Positions 25,390-34,360 of a stretch of 64,000 bases of DNA are shown piece after piece. The DNA is taken from contig CAWIBX010000005.1 in assembly GCA_963834405.1 (NCBI GenBank), forward strand, positions 496,001 through 560,000, given 5' to 3'. The first letter of the stretch is position 1; the number at the start of each line of letters is the position of its first letter. The notes below the pieces were generated by a model. The model saw nothing but the letters and a program-made list of their open reading frames with translations, did no database searches and had not been told where the DNA came from. Both the position numbers and the translations under genes were made by a program. The stretch comes from Bog-473 sp963834405 (GTDB taxonomy: Bacteria > Actinomycetota > Acidimicrobiia > Acidimicrobiales > RAAP-2).

Positions 25390-26168
25390 GTCCCGCCGCG
25401 GTCGTCACGGGCGCGGCCCGCGGGATCGGCGCCGCCACCGTCGACGCCCTCGTGACCGAGGGCTGGCGGGTCGTGGCGGTGGACATCGGCGCCGACGACC
25501 CCGCGCTCGACTACCCGCTCGCCACTCCCGAGGACCTCGACGCGGTGGGCGCGCGTCACGGCGACGCGGTGATCACCATGATCGGCGACGTGCGGAGCGC
25601 GGCGGACATGCGCGCCGCCGTCGACGCCGCGCTGGACCGGTTCGGCGGGTTGCAGGCGGCGGTCGCCGGTGCGGGCGTCGTGAACGGCGGGCCGCCCGTG
25701 TGGGAGACGGCAGACGCGCAGTGGGACGTCCAGTTCGACGTCAACGTGAACGGGGTGCGGAACCTCGCCGTCGCGGCAGTGCCCGCGCTGCTGCAGGCGC
25801 CGGCGCCCCGGCAGGGCCGCTTCGTGGCGGTGGCGTCGGCGGCCGGCCTGCTCGGGCTGCGCCGGCTCAGCGCGTACAGCGCGTCGAAGCACGCGGTCAT
25901 CGGACTGATGCGCTCGTTGGCGGCCGACCTGGCCGGGACCGGCATCACGGCCAACGCCGTCTGCCCGGGCTCCACCCGTGGGCTGCTCCTCGACGTCTCG
26001 GCCGCCGTCTACGGCCTCAGCTCCGCGGAGGAGTTCGCGAGCCAACAGCTGGTGGAGCGGCTCCTCGAACCGGAGGAGACGGCCGCACTCATCGCCTGGC
26101 TGTGCGGTCGGGGATCGAGCGGGGTGACCGGTGCCGCACTGCCCGTCGACGGGGGGATGACGACGTAG
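25386..26168 (+). CDS. Mycofactocin-coupled short-chain dehydrogenase
   Basis: A 260-residue SDR. The cofactor motif is TGAARGIGAA, the catalytic SASKHAVIGLMRS segment is an SxSK variant preceded by YSA (Tyr of YxxxK), and VDGGMTT lies at the end. The insertion YPLATPEDLDAVGARHGD after the second strand is typical of SDRs that hold NAD(H) tightly and work with mycofactocin. The GTG start overlaps the mftE stop. This is probably one of the enzymes that passes electrons to the cofactor; the alcohol substrate is unknown. Confidence 0.9.
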   Translation: MSPAAVVTGAARGIGAATVDALVTEGWRVVAVDIGADDPALDYPLATPEDLDAVGARHGDAVITMIGDVRSAADMRAAVDAALDRFGGLQAAVAGAGVVNGGPPVWETADAQWDVQFDVNVNGVRNLAVAAVPALLQAPAPRQGRFVAVASAAGLLGLRRLSAYSASKHAVIGLMRSLAADLAGTGITANAVCPGSTRGLLLDVSAAVYGLSSAEEFASQQLVERLLEPEETAALIAWLCGRGSSGVTGAALPVDGGMTT

Positions 26169-26305
26169 GAGTCGTCGCATGGGCGAGGGCCTCGGGCCGG
26201 CGTTTCTGAGCGCCTTCGATTTACTCCTCTCGGGTTGTCTCTTACTTCTGTCGGGCTGTCTCTTCCTCTCCCGATATCAGGCTCTCTTCCCGAAGGCAGG
26301 CCCTT
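26169..26305. other. Intergenic remnant left of the insertion sequence
   Basis: A 137-base pyrimidine-rich stretch with a 21-base direct repeat (CGGGTTGTCTCTT at 26231, CGGGCTGTCTCTT at 26252). It is joined to 27895-27983 if the insertion is removed. No gene recognised. Confidence 0.4.
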
Positions 26306-26313
26306 TTAATTCC
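26306..26313. repeat. Target-site duplication, left copy
   Basis: TTAATTCC directly before the left inverted repeat; identical to 27887-27894. Confidence 0.9.
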
Positions 26314-26337
26314 GGTCCTTCCGGATTTTCCGTGGGT
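26314..26337 (+). repeat. IS left inverted repeat
   Basis: Begins GGTCCTTCCGGA and ends CCGTGGGT; 17 of 24 positions match the right repeat. Confidence 0.85.
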
Positions 26338-26635
26338 CCTGAACAGCGGGTGACCTCGCCGTAGTGGAGCTTGATGGCCAGCGCGCCGGGGCGTAAGGCC
26401 GAGCGGTTCCACGCGGTCGAAAGGTCCGGCGCGCGTGGTTCGCGCCGACGTGATCTCGTGGCCACTGCGTCGCCCGGCATCAAGGTTTCGCTGCGATCCT
26501 CCGCTTTCGCTGCGGTTCTCGCTCGGGCTTCGCCCGCCCTTGACCCCGGTCTCCTCCGTGGCAGAGGGTCTGAGGAGGGAGCGACACTGGAGCGTCGCTC
26601 CCCGGTCCGAGGGGGCGCAGCTGAAGGAGGCAGCG

Positions 26636-27883
26636 ATGCGCGACATCGAGTTCTACGCCCAGGTGCTGGGCCTGGTCGACCCGTGGTTCGTCGAAGACGT
26701 CGACCTCTCCATTGCCAACAAGCGGGTGGACATCGCCGTCGCCCACCACGAGGGCCGGCTGTGGGCCTGCCCGGAGTGCGAGAGCGAGCTCCCCCTCTAC
26801 GACCACGCCGAGGAACGGGCCTGGCGCCACCTCGACACCGGGGGGTTCCCCACCTGGCTCCATGCCCGCCCCCCACGGGTGAAATGCCCCACCCACGGTG
26901 TCCGCCAGGTGCACCTGCCCTGGGCCGAGCCCAAGAGCCGCTTCACCCGGGCCTTCGAACGCTTCGCCATCGACGTGCTGAAAGAGACCGACGTCTCGGG
27001 GGCGTCCAACATCTTGAAGGCCAGCTGGGACGAGTGCTGGGGCATCATGACCCGCGCCGTCGCCCGGGGCCGCGCCGCCAAAGAGCACCAGGTCCCGGCC
27101 CTGGTCGGCGTCGACGAGAAGGCGGCCCGCAAGGGCCACTCCTATCTCACGCTCGTCTATGACATCGCCGCCGGCACCGTCGACTACATCGCCGACGACC
27201 GCACGCAGGCCAGCCTCGATCCCTACTTCACCTCCTTCAGCGAAGACGAGCGTGAAGGGATCAGAGCCGTGGTCATGGACATGTGGCCGGCCTATATCAA
27301 CTCGGTCGAGGCGCACTTCGACGACGCGCGCGACCGGATCGTGTTTGATCGATTTCACATTATGAAGCACATGGGGGAGGCGGTCGACACCGTGCGCAAA
27401 CGCGAGCACAAAGAGCTGCGCGCCGAGGGCATCGACACTTTGGTGGGCACCAAGTATCTCTGGCTCTACGTCGAGAGGAACCTGCCGGCCAAGCACAAGG
27501 GACCGTTCCGGGCCCTCAAGGCTCTCAACCTCAAAACGGCGCGGGCCTGGGCCATCAAAGAGTCACTCGCCGTCATGTGGAACTACCACCGCCTCGGCTG
27601 GGCGACCAAGTTCTACACGCAGTGGTTCTTCTGGGCCACGCACTCGCGCCTCGAGCCGGTCATCGACGTGGCCTACATGCTCAAGCGACACCTCTACGGC
27701 GTGCTCAACTACTTCTCGGTGGCGAGGATTACGAATGCAGCTGCAGAGGGACTGAACTCGAAAATCCAAACGATCAAGAAGATGGCCTACGGATTCCGCA
27801 ACCGCGAGCACTTCAAGACCGCCATCTTCTTCCACTGCGGCGGGCTACAGCTTTACCCAGGTACCCACTCGAATTCCGGATGA
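26636..27883 (+). CDS. ISL3 family transposase
   Basis: A 415-residue DDE transposase of the ISL3 type. The N-terminal zinc-finger-like region holds CPECESELPLYD and VKCPTHG. The helix-turn-helix segment and the catalytic core follow: VGVDEKAARKGHSYLTLVYD with the first Asp, VVMDMWPAYINSV with the second, and a C-terminal NAAAEGLNSKIQTIKKMAYGFRN with the Glu region. ATG 26636 has AAGGAGG five bases upstream. The stop codon lies inside the right inverted repeat. The length is normal and no frameshift is seen. Confidence 0.95.
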   Translation: MRDIEFYAQVLGLVDPWFVEDVDLSIANKRVDIAVAHHEGRLWACPECESELPLYDHAEERAWRHLDTGGFPTWLHARPPRVKCPTHGVRQVHLPWAEPKSRFTRAFERFAIDVLKETDVSGASNILKASWDECWGIMTRAVARGRAAKEHQVPALVGVDEKAARKGHSYLTLVYDIAAGTVDYIADDRTQASLDPYFTSFSEDEREGIRAVVMDMWPAYINSVEAHFDDARDRIVFDRFHIMKHMGEAVDTVRKREHKELRAEGIDTLVGTKYLWLYVERNLPAKHKGPFRALKALNLKTARAWAIKESLAVMWNYHRLGWATKFYTQWFFWATHSRLEPVIDVAYMLKRHLYGVLNYFSVARITNAAAEGLNSKIQTIKKMAYGFRNREHFKTAIFFHCGGLQLYPGTHSNSG

Positions 27884-27886
27884 CCC
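27863..27886 (-). repeat. IS right inverted repeat
   Basis: Reads GGGTCATCCGGA then GTGGGT on the minus strand. It contains the transposase stop codon. Confidence 0.85.
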
Positions 27887-27894
27887 TTAATTCC
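27887..27894. repeat. Target-site duplication, right copy
   Basis: TTAATTCC directly after the right inverted repeat; identical to 26306-26313. Confidence 0.9.
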
Positions 27895-27983
27895 GCGAAC
27901 GCCCGTCTCATTCGAGAACAGTGTTCGCTCGTTCTGGGACCAACCATCGAGGAGAGAGAGCAGCGGAGAGCGGCGGGCGGCGT

Positions 27984-29257
27984 CTAGCCCTGCCCATAGG
28001 TCGTGTCGCGGCGCTCGGTGCGGGACGACCCGACGGCCTTGACCGTCCGTTGCAGGTCGTCGACGAGCAGGGGGACGGTCGCCGCGCTGCCGGCATGGAC
28101 GGTCGCGTGCAGCGAGTCGGGACGGTTCTGGCGGTCCAGATACCACCCTTGGGCCGCCAGCCGTTCTCCCACTGCGAAGATGTCGAGCGCGTCGGGGTCG
28201 CGGGCTCCGAAGGCGACGACGGTGGCGGGCGGGTCCCCGCGCACCGCGAGCCCTTCGACGGACTGAATGCCCGCGCACAGCGCCCGCGCCGCGTCGTGGG
28301 CGGTGCGGGTGAGCGCCAGGTAGCCCTCGTGCCCGATGTGCATGAGCGCCGCCCAGGCGGCCGCGATCGGGCCGGCCGGGCGGGTTCCCGCCATGGCGGT
28401 CGACGCGTAGAAGCCACCCAGCCAGTCGCTGGTGGCGAAGATCTGCTTCCGGGCCAGCTCCGCGGTCCGGTAGAGGATCACCGAGACGCCCTTGGACGCG
28501 TAGCCGTACTTGTGGACATCGGCCGACACCGAGGTCACGCCGGGGACGCGGAAGTCGAACGGCACGTCGACCCGGCCGAGCTCGGTCAGGAAGGGCAAGA
28601 GATAGCCGCCCATGCAGGCGTCGACGTGGCAGAGGATGCCCCGCTCCTGCGCCAAAGCGGCGATGTCGTCTATCGGGTCGATCACGCCGTGGGGGTAGGT
28701 CGGCGCCGAGCCCACGACCATGATGGTGTCGTCGGTGCACGCCGCGGCCAACGCGTCTGCGCTGGTGCGGAAGTCGTCCCCCACGGGCACCCGCTCGAGG
28801 TCGACGTCGAAGTAGTCGGCCGCCTTCGTGAACGCAGCGTGGGCGCTCTCGCCCGCCACCACCACGGGACGCGCCAGGCCACGTTCCCGGGCGACGTCAC
28901 GCGCGGTCTTGACCGCCTGCAGGAGGCTCTCGGTGCCACCCGACGTGAGGTACCCCTGCACGGCACCCCCGCGGCCGGGTCGTCCGCGCCGAGCAGCGTG
29001 GCGGTGATGGAGACGATGTCGTGCTGCATGATGCCGATGCTCGGGAAGGCCAGCACGTTGAGTCCGTTCTCCGCGCTGTAGAGGGCCAGCGCGTCCTGCA
29101 GCAGTTCGTGCACCTCGTCACCGGCCGAATACACCAGGCTGAAGACGCGTCCGCCCCGCCAGTCCTGGTCGCCTTGCTTCAGGGCCAGCAGGCGCTGCAT
29201 GACCTCGTCCCGGGGCAGCCCGTGGTCGGGCAGGGGCGTATGGGGGATGGCGTCCAC
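27984..29257 (-). pseudogene. PLP-dependent decarboxylase / sphingosine-phosphate-lyase-like, frameshifted
   Basis: Together the two frames encode about 424 residues of a group-II PLP enzyme like sphingosine-1-phosphate lyase or glutamate decarboxylase. The first frame (29257 down to about 28970) ends in TATLLGADDPAAG. The second resumes with GYLTSGGTESLLQAVKTARD and holds the PLP-lysine motif SADVHKYGYASKG. The frames join if one G is added to the five-G run at 28966-28970 (C on the plus strand). The rest of the gene is undamaged, so this is either a very young mutation or a sequence error. It lies 90 bases from the insertion sequence. The native amine or phospho-base substrate is unknown. 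Confidence 0.82.
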
Positions 29258-29325
29258 CGCCCGTTCTTACTCCACCCTCCCCGCGGCGCGGGCCGGATAC
29301 CTTGGGAAGTCGTGGGCCGGGGGTC

Positions 29326-30119
29326 ATGAAATTCGCGGTCACATTCGGGCGCATGCACCCGCGTCTCTGGGTGGAGGCCGCCGAGGCGGCCGACCGGCTC
29401 GGTTTCGAATCGGTCTGGCTCCCCGAGCACCTGGTGCTCCCGCTGGCCATGGCCGGCTCGCCCTTCGCCCGGGCAGAGCACCCGCCCGTGCCGCCGACGA
29501 CCCAGCTCTTCGACCCGGCGTCGCTCCTCTCGTTCGTGGCCGCCCGTACGTCGACGGTCCGGCTCGGCACCTACGTGTACCTGCTCGGGCTCCGCCATCC
29601 CTTCATCACGGCGAGAGCCTTCGCCACGCTCGACTGGCTCTCGGGGGGCCGGGCGGTGATCGGTGCGGGCGCGGGCTGGCTCCGGTCGGCGTGGGAGGCC
29701 CTCGGCATCGACCCGTCCACCCGCGGGGCGCGCCTCGAAGAGGCGATCGGGGTGTGCCGCCGCCTCTGGACCGAGGAGACCGTCGCGCACGACGGCGCGT
29801 ACTTCCCGTTCGCCGAGGTGGCCTTCGAGCCCAAGCCTGTGCAGCGGCGGGTCCCCATCCTCATCGGCGGCGAGTCGGCCGTGGCGTTGCGCCGAGCGGG
29901 GCGGCTGGGCGACGGATGGATCGGCATGGGGGCCGGCTGTCGGCGCCGTTCGAGGTGACGGTCGGCGGTGCGTGCGCGAGCGAGGACGACGTGGTGGCGT
30001 GGGAGGAGGCGGGGGTCGACCGGCTGATCGTCACCCCGTGGCAGCGCACGGCTGAGGTCCTCGGCGCCATGGAGTCGTTCGCCGAGCGCTTCCTCGGCGC
30101 CCCAACCGGCGAGGACTGA
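29326..30119 (+). pseudogene. LLM-class F420/flavin-dependent oxidoreductase, frameshifted
   Basis: A luciferase-like monooxygenase-fold oxidoreductase. The first frame runs MKFAVTFGRMHP through WLPEHLVLPL, GGRAVIGAGAGWLRS and ILIGGESAVALRRAGRLGDGWIGMG, then goes out of frame and stops at 29958. The second frame gives APFEVTVGGACASEDDVVAWE to 30119. Adding one G to the five-G run at about 29930-29934 joins them. Even then about 20-25 residues usually found between these blocks are missing, so a small deletion is also likely. It is divergent from the frameshifted decarboxylase. Confidence 0.8.
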
Positions 30120-30127
30120 CTACGTGA

Positions 30128-31600
30128 CTACGTGCTCCAGATGATGGACTGCGGCTCGGTGTAGGCCAGCAGCCCGAAGTCACCGCCGTCCCGGCCCACC
30201 CCCGACATCTTGAATCCTCCGAAGGGCGCGTCGTGGTTGCGCTGCGCCGTGTTGATGCCGACGTGGCCGGCCTGCAGGCGCTTGGCGACGCGCAGCGCAC
30301 GCGCACCGTCCTTGGTGAAGACGTAGTCGTAGAGGCCGAAGTCGGAGTCGTTGGCGATCGCGATGCCCTCTTCCTCGTCGTCGAACGGGATCATCGTGAT
30401 CACCGGGCCGAAGATCTCCTCCCGGGCCACCCGCATGCCGTTGTCGCCCGTGATCAACGCCGGGGCGACGTAGTAGCCCACGGGCAGCTCGGGCGGCCGC
30501 TCGCCTCCGAGGACCACCTCCCCGCCGTCCTTCGCCGCCGTGGCGATGTGCGCCTCTATCCGGGCCCGTTGTGCCGCGGAGATGACGGGCCCGATGACGG
30601 TGGCGGTGTCGGTGGGGTCGCCCACCTTGAGGTACCCGGCCATCTGCACCAGGCCGTCACGCACCTGCTCGAACAGGCTGCGGTGCACGACGGCGCGCGT
30701 CGGCGCCGTGCAGATCTGGCCCGAGTGGAACGACCACGTCGACCCGATGCAGCCGATGGCCCCCTTGACGTCGGCGTCCTCGAAGACCACGCAGGCGCCC
30801 TTGCCCCCCAGTTCCAGGAGCGTGCGCTTCATGGTGCGCGCCGCCTTCTCGGCGATCGTGACCCCCACCTGGGTCGAGCCCGTGAAGCTCACGCAGTCGA
30901 CCTCGTCGGCATCGACGAGAGCGGCGGAGGAGGCTGGACCGTTGCCGTTCACCAGGTTGACGACGCCCGGCGGGAACCCGGCTTCGTCGAGGATCCGCAC
31001 CAGCTCCACGATGGCGAGCGGATCCTGCGGCGCGGGCTTGACCACGACGGTGTTGCCGGCAGCCAGTGCGGGCGCCACCTTGCCCGCCATGTTCACCATC
31101 GGGAAGTTGTAGGACGTGATGCAGGCGACCACGCCGAGCGGCTGGCGGTTGATCATGCCGCCGATGATCCCGCCCGGCGCGAGCGGCGTCGCCTGCGCGG
31201 GCTGGGGCAGCAGCGGGGTCTGCAGGACCTGCCGGGGGTCGCGCGCGTAGCGTTCGAACCGGTCCGCCGCCACCGGCACCTGCATGCGCGAGCCCACCGT
31301 CGCCGTCGCGCCCGTCTCGGCGATCACGAGCGGCAACAGCTCGGCGGCCTTGTCCCGGATGGCGGCCGCTGCGTTCCGCATGAGGGCGCTCCGCTCGTCC
31401 TGGCTCAACGCGGCCCAGGCCGGCTGTGCCTCCTTGGCCGCTTCTGCCGCAGCCAGCGCATCGGACGCGCTGGCGTTGGGGGCCCGTCCCACCACGGCCT
31501 CGGTGGCCGGGTTGACGATGTCGTAGGTGCCGTCGGACACGTCGACCCACTTGCCCCCGATGAGGAGCTGGTGCTCGTCGCGGTGGGTGCTCTCGGCCAT
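30128..31600 (-). CDS. NAD(P)-dependent aldehyde dehydrogenase
   Basis: A 490-residue aldehyde dehydrogenase. Visible are the cofactor segment KPAPQDPLAIVELVRIL, FTGSTQVGVTIAEKAA, the general-base glutamate in LLELGGKGACVV and the catalytic Cys in SGQICTAPTR. The C-terminal GGFKMSGVGRDGG is also present. The length is typical of the superfamily. ATG 31600 follows TGGAGC. It could oxidise aldehydes made by the mycofactocin-linked alcohol dehydrogenases, but this is only a context inference. Its stop lies eight bases from that of the LLM gene. Confidence 0.93.
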   Translation of the reverse strand: MAESTHRDEHQLLIGGKWVDVSDGTYDIVNPATEAVVGRAPNASASDALAAAEAAKEAQPAWAALSQDERSALMRNAAAAIRDKAAELLPLVIAETGATATVGSRMQVPVAADRFERYARDPRQVLQTPLLPQPAQATPLAPGGIIGGMINRQPLGVVACITSYNFPMVNMAGKVAPALAAGNTVVVKPAPQDPLAIVELVRILDEAGFPPGVVNLVNGNGPASSAALVDADEVDCVSFTGSTQVGVTIAEKAARTMKRTLLELGGKGACVVFEDADVKGAIGCIGSTWSFHSGQICTAPTRAVVHRSLFEQVRDGLVQMAGYLKVGDPTDTATVIGPVISAAQRARIEAHIATAAKDGGEVVLGGERPPELPVGYYVAPALITGDNGMRVAREEIFGPVITMIPFDDEEEGIAIANDSDFGLYDYVFTKDGARALRVAKRLQAGHVGINTAQRNHDAPFGGFKMSGVGRDGGDFGLLAYTEPQSIIWST

Positions 31601-31740
31601 GGGTGCTCCAGATTCGGGTCGCCGGGTGGTGGATCTGACGGTGCGTCACATTCAAGCCCGCCCGAGGCTTTCCACCCAAATCCCCTTTTGATACGGGTGG
31701 GTCTTCGGTGCAAACGGGATTTCTGCACCACAACCACCGC

Positions 31741-32016
31741 CTACTCGGGAGTCGGCTTGCTCCGGTCTCTGAAGATCAGCACCGACAGGCCGACCCAGAT
31801 GGCGATCATCGCCAGCCAGACGAGCATCTGCTCGGCGGAGTCGAGGTCGGTCCCCGGCAGGTTGACGGCATGGGAGAGGGGTGCGTAGGCAACCCAGCCG
31901 AACGCGGTCGCGGGTTCGCCGAGGGATGTGACGTACGCGCCGACGTAGAACAGCGCCAGGCCGAGACCGATCACCACGACGACCTGTTGAAAGCGGTTGG
32001 TCAGCACCGACTTCAA
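31741..32016 (-). CDS. Small two-helix membrane protein
   Basis: A 91-residue protein of unknown function with two hydrophobic segments, at about residues 11-31 and 62-82. The stretch between them is likely extracellular and contains PLSHAVNLPGTDLDS. A short basic C-terminus follows. It starts with TTG 32016 without a strong ribosome site, so the start is uncertain. The 269 bases between this gene and the FtsH-like gene show no riboswitch or RNA gene that I can recognise. Confidence 0.55.
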   Translation of the reverse strand: MKSVLTNRFQQVVVVIGLGLALFYVGAYVTSLGEPATAFGWVAYAPLSHAVNLPGTDLDSAEQMLVWLAMIAIWVGLSVLIFRDRSKPTPE

Positions 32017-32285
32017 TCTGTACCAGATCCGTTCAAGCCGGCGGTGCGCCGCGCCTCCCGCCTCGCGTCACGTCTCCCGAGTGCCACTCGCCCGCCGCGA
32101 CGAGTGGGTGGCTGTATCGGGCCGCCGCACAATTGGTCGTTTGTTGTGATTCACCCTTCCCGATGGCGCGACACTGGCGGAGAGGGTTCGCATCCGAAAT
32201 TGTGACTTTCCTCACTTCGCAAGGTTGCATTCCCTGTGCGATTCTCTAGTTGCACTGTTCCGGGGGAAATGAAAGGTAGTTGGTC

Positions 32286-34154
32286 ATGAGTCGGCCAGCC
32301 CCACTCGTCCCCTCGACCGCGCAGTCCGCTCCCGAGGCCACCGACACGGTCACCCGTATCGTCGGTTCGTCCATCCTCGGGACTGCCGACGTGTCCAGGG
32401 CGCGGGAGCGCCGGCGCCAAACGCGGCTCCGCCGGCTCGTCGCCGTGGCCGCCCTCGGCCTCGGGTGGGTCGCCATCCGTTCCGCGAGTGGACGCGGGAT
32501 CTTCCCGTCGCTCCATCTGCCGCACTGGGCCTTCGCCGCGCTTCCGCTCGCGATCATCGTCCTGATGCTCGGCGCGGTCATGGCGGCGCCGTTCATCGGT
32601 GCCGGCCGTTCTCCGCACACGCTGGTGCGGCCGGGCGAGACGTCGGTCGGTCTCGAGGATCTCGTCGGGATCGACCCCATAAAGGCGGAGGTCGTCCGTT
32701 CCATCAACCTCTTCCTGGCCCACCGGACCTTCCGCGACACCATGGGCGGCTCGGCCCGGCGGGGCGTGCTCTTCGAGGGTCCGCCCGGTACCGGCAAGAC
32801 GTTCGTGGCCAAGGCCATGGCCAAGGAGGCCAACGTCCCCTTCCTGTTCGTGTCGTCGTCCGCGTTCCAGTCCATGTACTACGGGCAGACGAACCGCAAG
32901 ATCCGCTCCTTCTTCAAGCAACTCCGCAAGCACGCCCGCAAGGAGGGCGGTGCCATCGGCTTCATTGAGGAGATCGACGCCATCGGCGCGAGCCGGCGCG
33001 GGCTCGGGAGCAGCGGCGGCACCGAGGGCGTGACCGGTGTCGTCAACGAGCTCCTCGTGCAGCTGCAGTCCTTCGACAGCCCCACGCGCGGTCAGCGCTT
33101 CGTGTCGGCCTGGATCGACCTCATCAACCGGTACCTGCCCGAGGGCCACCACCTGCACAAGCCGGCCGTGGAGCCGGCCAACGTCCTCGTGGTCGGCGCG
33201 ACGAACCGCAAGGACGACCTCGACCCCGCCCTGGTACGTCCGGGCCGCTTCGACCGCACCATCTACTTCGGGCTGCCCGGCCGGCGGGCCCGGGCCGACA
33301 TCGTGGCCTACTACCTCGGCAAGAAGGCCCACGCGGTCGACCTCGACGAGCACGGCGCCGCGGACGTGGTCGCCGGCATGACCTTCGGGTATTCGCCCGC
33401 CGCACTCGAACGGCTGATGGACGAGGCGCTGGTGATCGCGCTCACGCACGGACGTGCCGTCATGACGATGTCCGACGTGGCCGAGGCCAAGATGCTCGTC
33501 GAGCTCGGCGTCACCGACGAGACGATCTACACGCCCGACGAGCGCGACCGGGTCGCCACCCACGAGGCGGGCCACGCCACCGTGGCCTACTTCGTCGGCC
33601 AGACCCGCCAACTCGACGTGCTCTCCATCGTGAAGCGGCGCGATTCGCTGGGTCTGCTGCAGCACTCCGACACCGAGGAGCGCTTCACCAAGAGCAGCGA
33701 GGAGATGCACGCCCTCCTGCAGATCTGCATGGGCGGCATGGTGGCCGAGGAGCACTGGTTCGACGAGGTGTCGACCGGCCCGGCCTCGGATCTCGCTGCC
33801 GCCACCGCGCTCGGCGCCCAGATGATCGGTGCCTGCGGCATGGGGACCTCGCTGATCTCCGTCGCCGCCGCCGGCAGCGGGTATCTCGCGGGCAGCCTGG
33901 TCGACAAGGTACTCGGGGACAAGGACGCCCGCGCCGAGCTCGACGCCTTGCTCATGGGGTCGTGCGACGTGGCCAAGGAGATCGTCACCAAGCACCCCGA
34001 GGTGGTCGAGGCGCTCCGCGACGCGTTGCTTCAGCGGGACGAGCTCGTCGGGACGGAGATCACCGATGTCATTGAGGCGGCCGTCTTGGATGTCCCCGAC
34101 GTCGAGGTGCTTCCCGCGCTGCGGCGACAGGCCGTCGCCATGGGCCGCAACTAG
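32286..34154 (+). CDS. FtsH-like AAA+ membrane metalloprotease, divergent
   Basis: A 622-residue FtsH-type protein. Two transmembrane segments (about residues 50-68 and 82-105) are followed by an AAA+ domain with Walker A GPPGTGKTF and the RPGRFDR arginine finger. A peptidase M41 domain with HEAGH (ATHEAGHATVAYF) comes next. Deviations from classical FtsH: Walker B reads FIEEIDAIG instead of FIDEID; the pore loop reads QSMYYGQTNRK rather than MFVGVG; and about 25 extra residues (RFVSAWIDLINRYLPEG) split the ATPase domain. The zinc site looks intact, so proteolysis is plausible. ATG 32286 has AAAGG nine bases upstream. Confidence 0.88.
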   Translation: MSRPAPLVPSTAQSAPEATDTVTRIVGSSILGTADVSRARERRRQTRLRRLVAVAALGLGWVAIRSASGRGIFPSLHLPHWAFAALPLAIIVLMLGAVMAAPFIGAGRSPHTLVRPGETSVGLEDLVGIDPIKAEVVRSINLFLAHRTFRDTMGGSARRGVLFEGPPGTGKTFVAKAMAKEANVPFLFVSSSAFQSMYYGQTNRKIRSFFKQLRKHARKEGGAIGFIEEIDAIGASRRGLGSSGGTEGVTGVVNELLVQLQSFDSPTRGQRFVSAWIDLINRYLPEGHHLHKPAVEPANVLVVGATNRKDDLDPALVRPGRFDRTIYFGLPGRRARADIVAYYLGKKAHAVDLDEHGAADVVAGMTFGYSPAALERLMDEALVIALTHGRAVMTMSDVAEAKMLVELGVTDETIYTPDERDRVATHEAGHATVAYFVGQTRQLDVLSIVKRRDSLGLLQHSDTEERFTKSSEEMHALLQICMGGMVAEEHWFDEVSTGPASDLAAATALGAQMIGACGMGTSLISVAAAGSGYLAGSLVDKVLGDKDARAELDALLMGSCDVAKEIVTKHPEVVEALRDALLQRDELVGTEITDVIEAAVLDVPDVEVLPALRRQAVAMGRN

Positions 34155-34201
34155 CGGCCCCATTTCGCCGCCCCCGGTGGAGCCCGCGACCGCCGGGCGG
34201 C

Positions 34202-34360
34202 ACGACCGGTTTACCGTCGAGGTCGAACCGGGCGGGTCTCGGGGGCTCCACCTCCGGCCAGCTGTCGTCCATCCTCGGCTACACCGCCATGGACATCTCG
34301 GCGAGCACGCTCATGTGGAACTTCTTCGCGGCGCACCCAGTCGGTTCGCAGAGTCACTGA
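34202..34360 (+). pseudogene. Possible C-terminal remnant of a PHB-depolymerase-type esterase
   Basis: An open frame without a start codon. It ends GGSTSGQLSSILGYTAMDIS, then STLMWNFFAAHP, then a short tail and a stop at 34358-34360. The WxFFAAHP ending recalls LpqC/PHB-depolymerase-family esterases. The rest of such a gene is absent, because the intact FtsH-like gene lies just upstream. I treat it as a decayed fragment; chance resemblance is possible. Confidence 0.3.

Larger units (their letters stand above)
26314..27886 (+). mobile_element. ISL3-family insertion sequence, complete, 1573 bp
   Basis: Inverted repeats at 26314-26337 and 27863-27886 (complement) match at 17 of 24 positions, both starting GG and ending GTGGGT. 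Identical TTAATTCC octamers flank them, as expected from the 8-bp duplication made by ISL3 elements. One full-length transposase fills the element. The 322 bases between the left repeat and the transposase hold no gene; they may carry its promoter. The intact repeats, duplication and frame imply a fairly recent, possibly active, insertion. Confidence 0.9.

Noticed and set aside
27853..28740. 295-codon minus-strand frame through the IS right end
   Set aside because: It is the out-of-frame shadow of the PLP decarboxylase extended into the insertion; no domain.
32017..32285. Possible riboswitch or structured leader before the FtsH-like gene
   Set aside because: Only short imperfect inverted repeats; no conserved riboswitch core could be identified.
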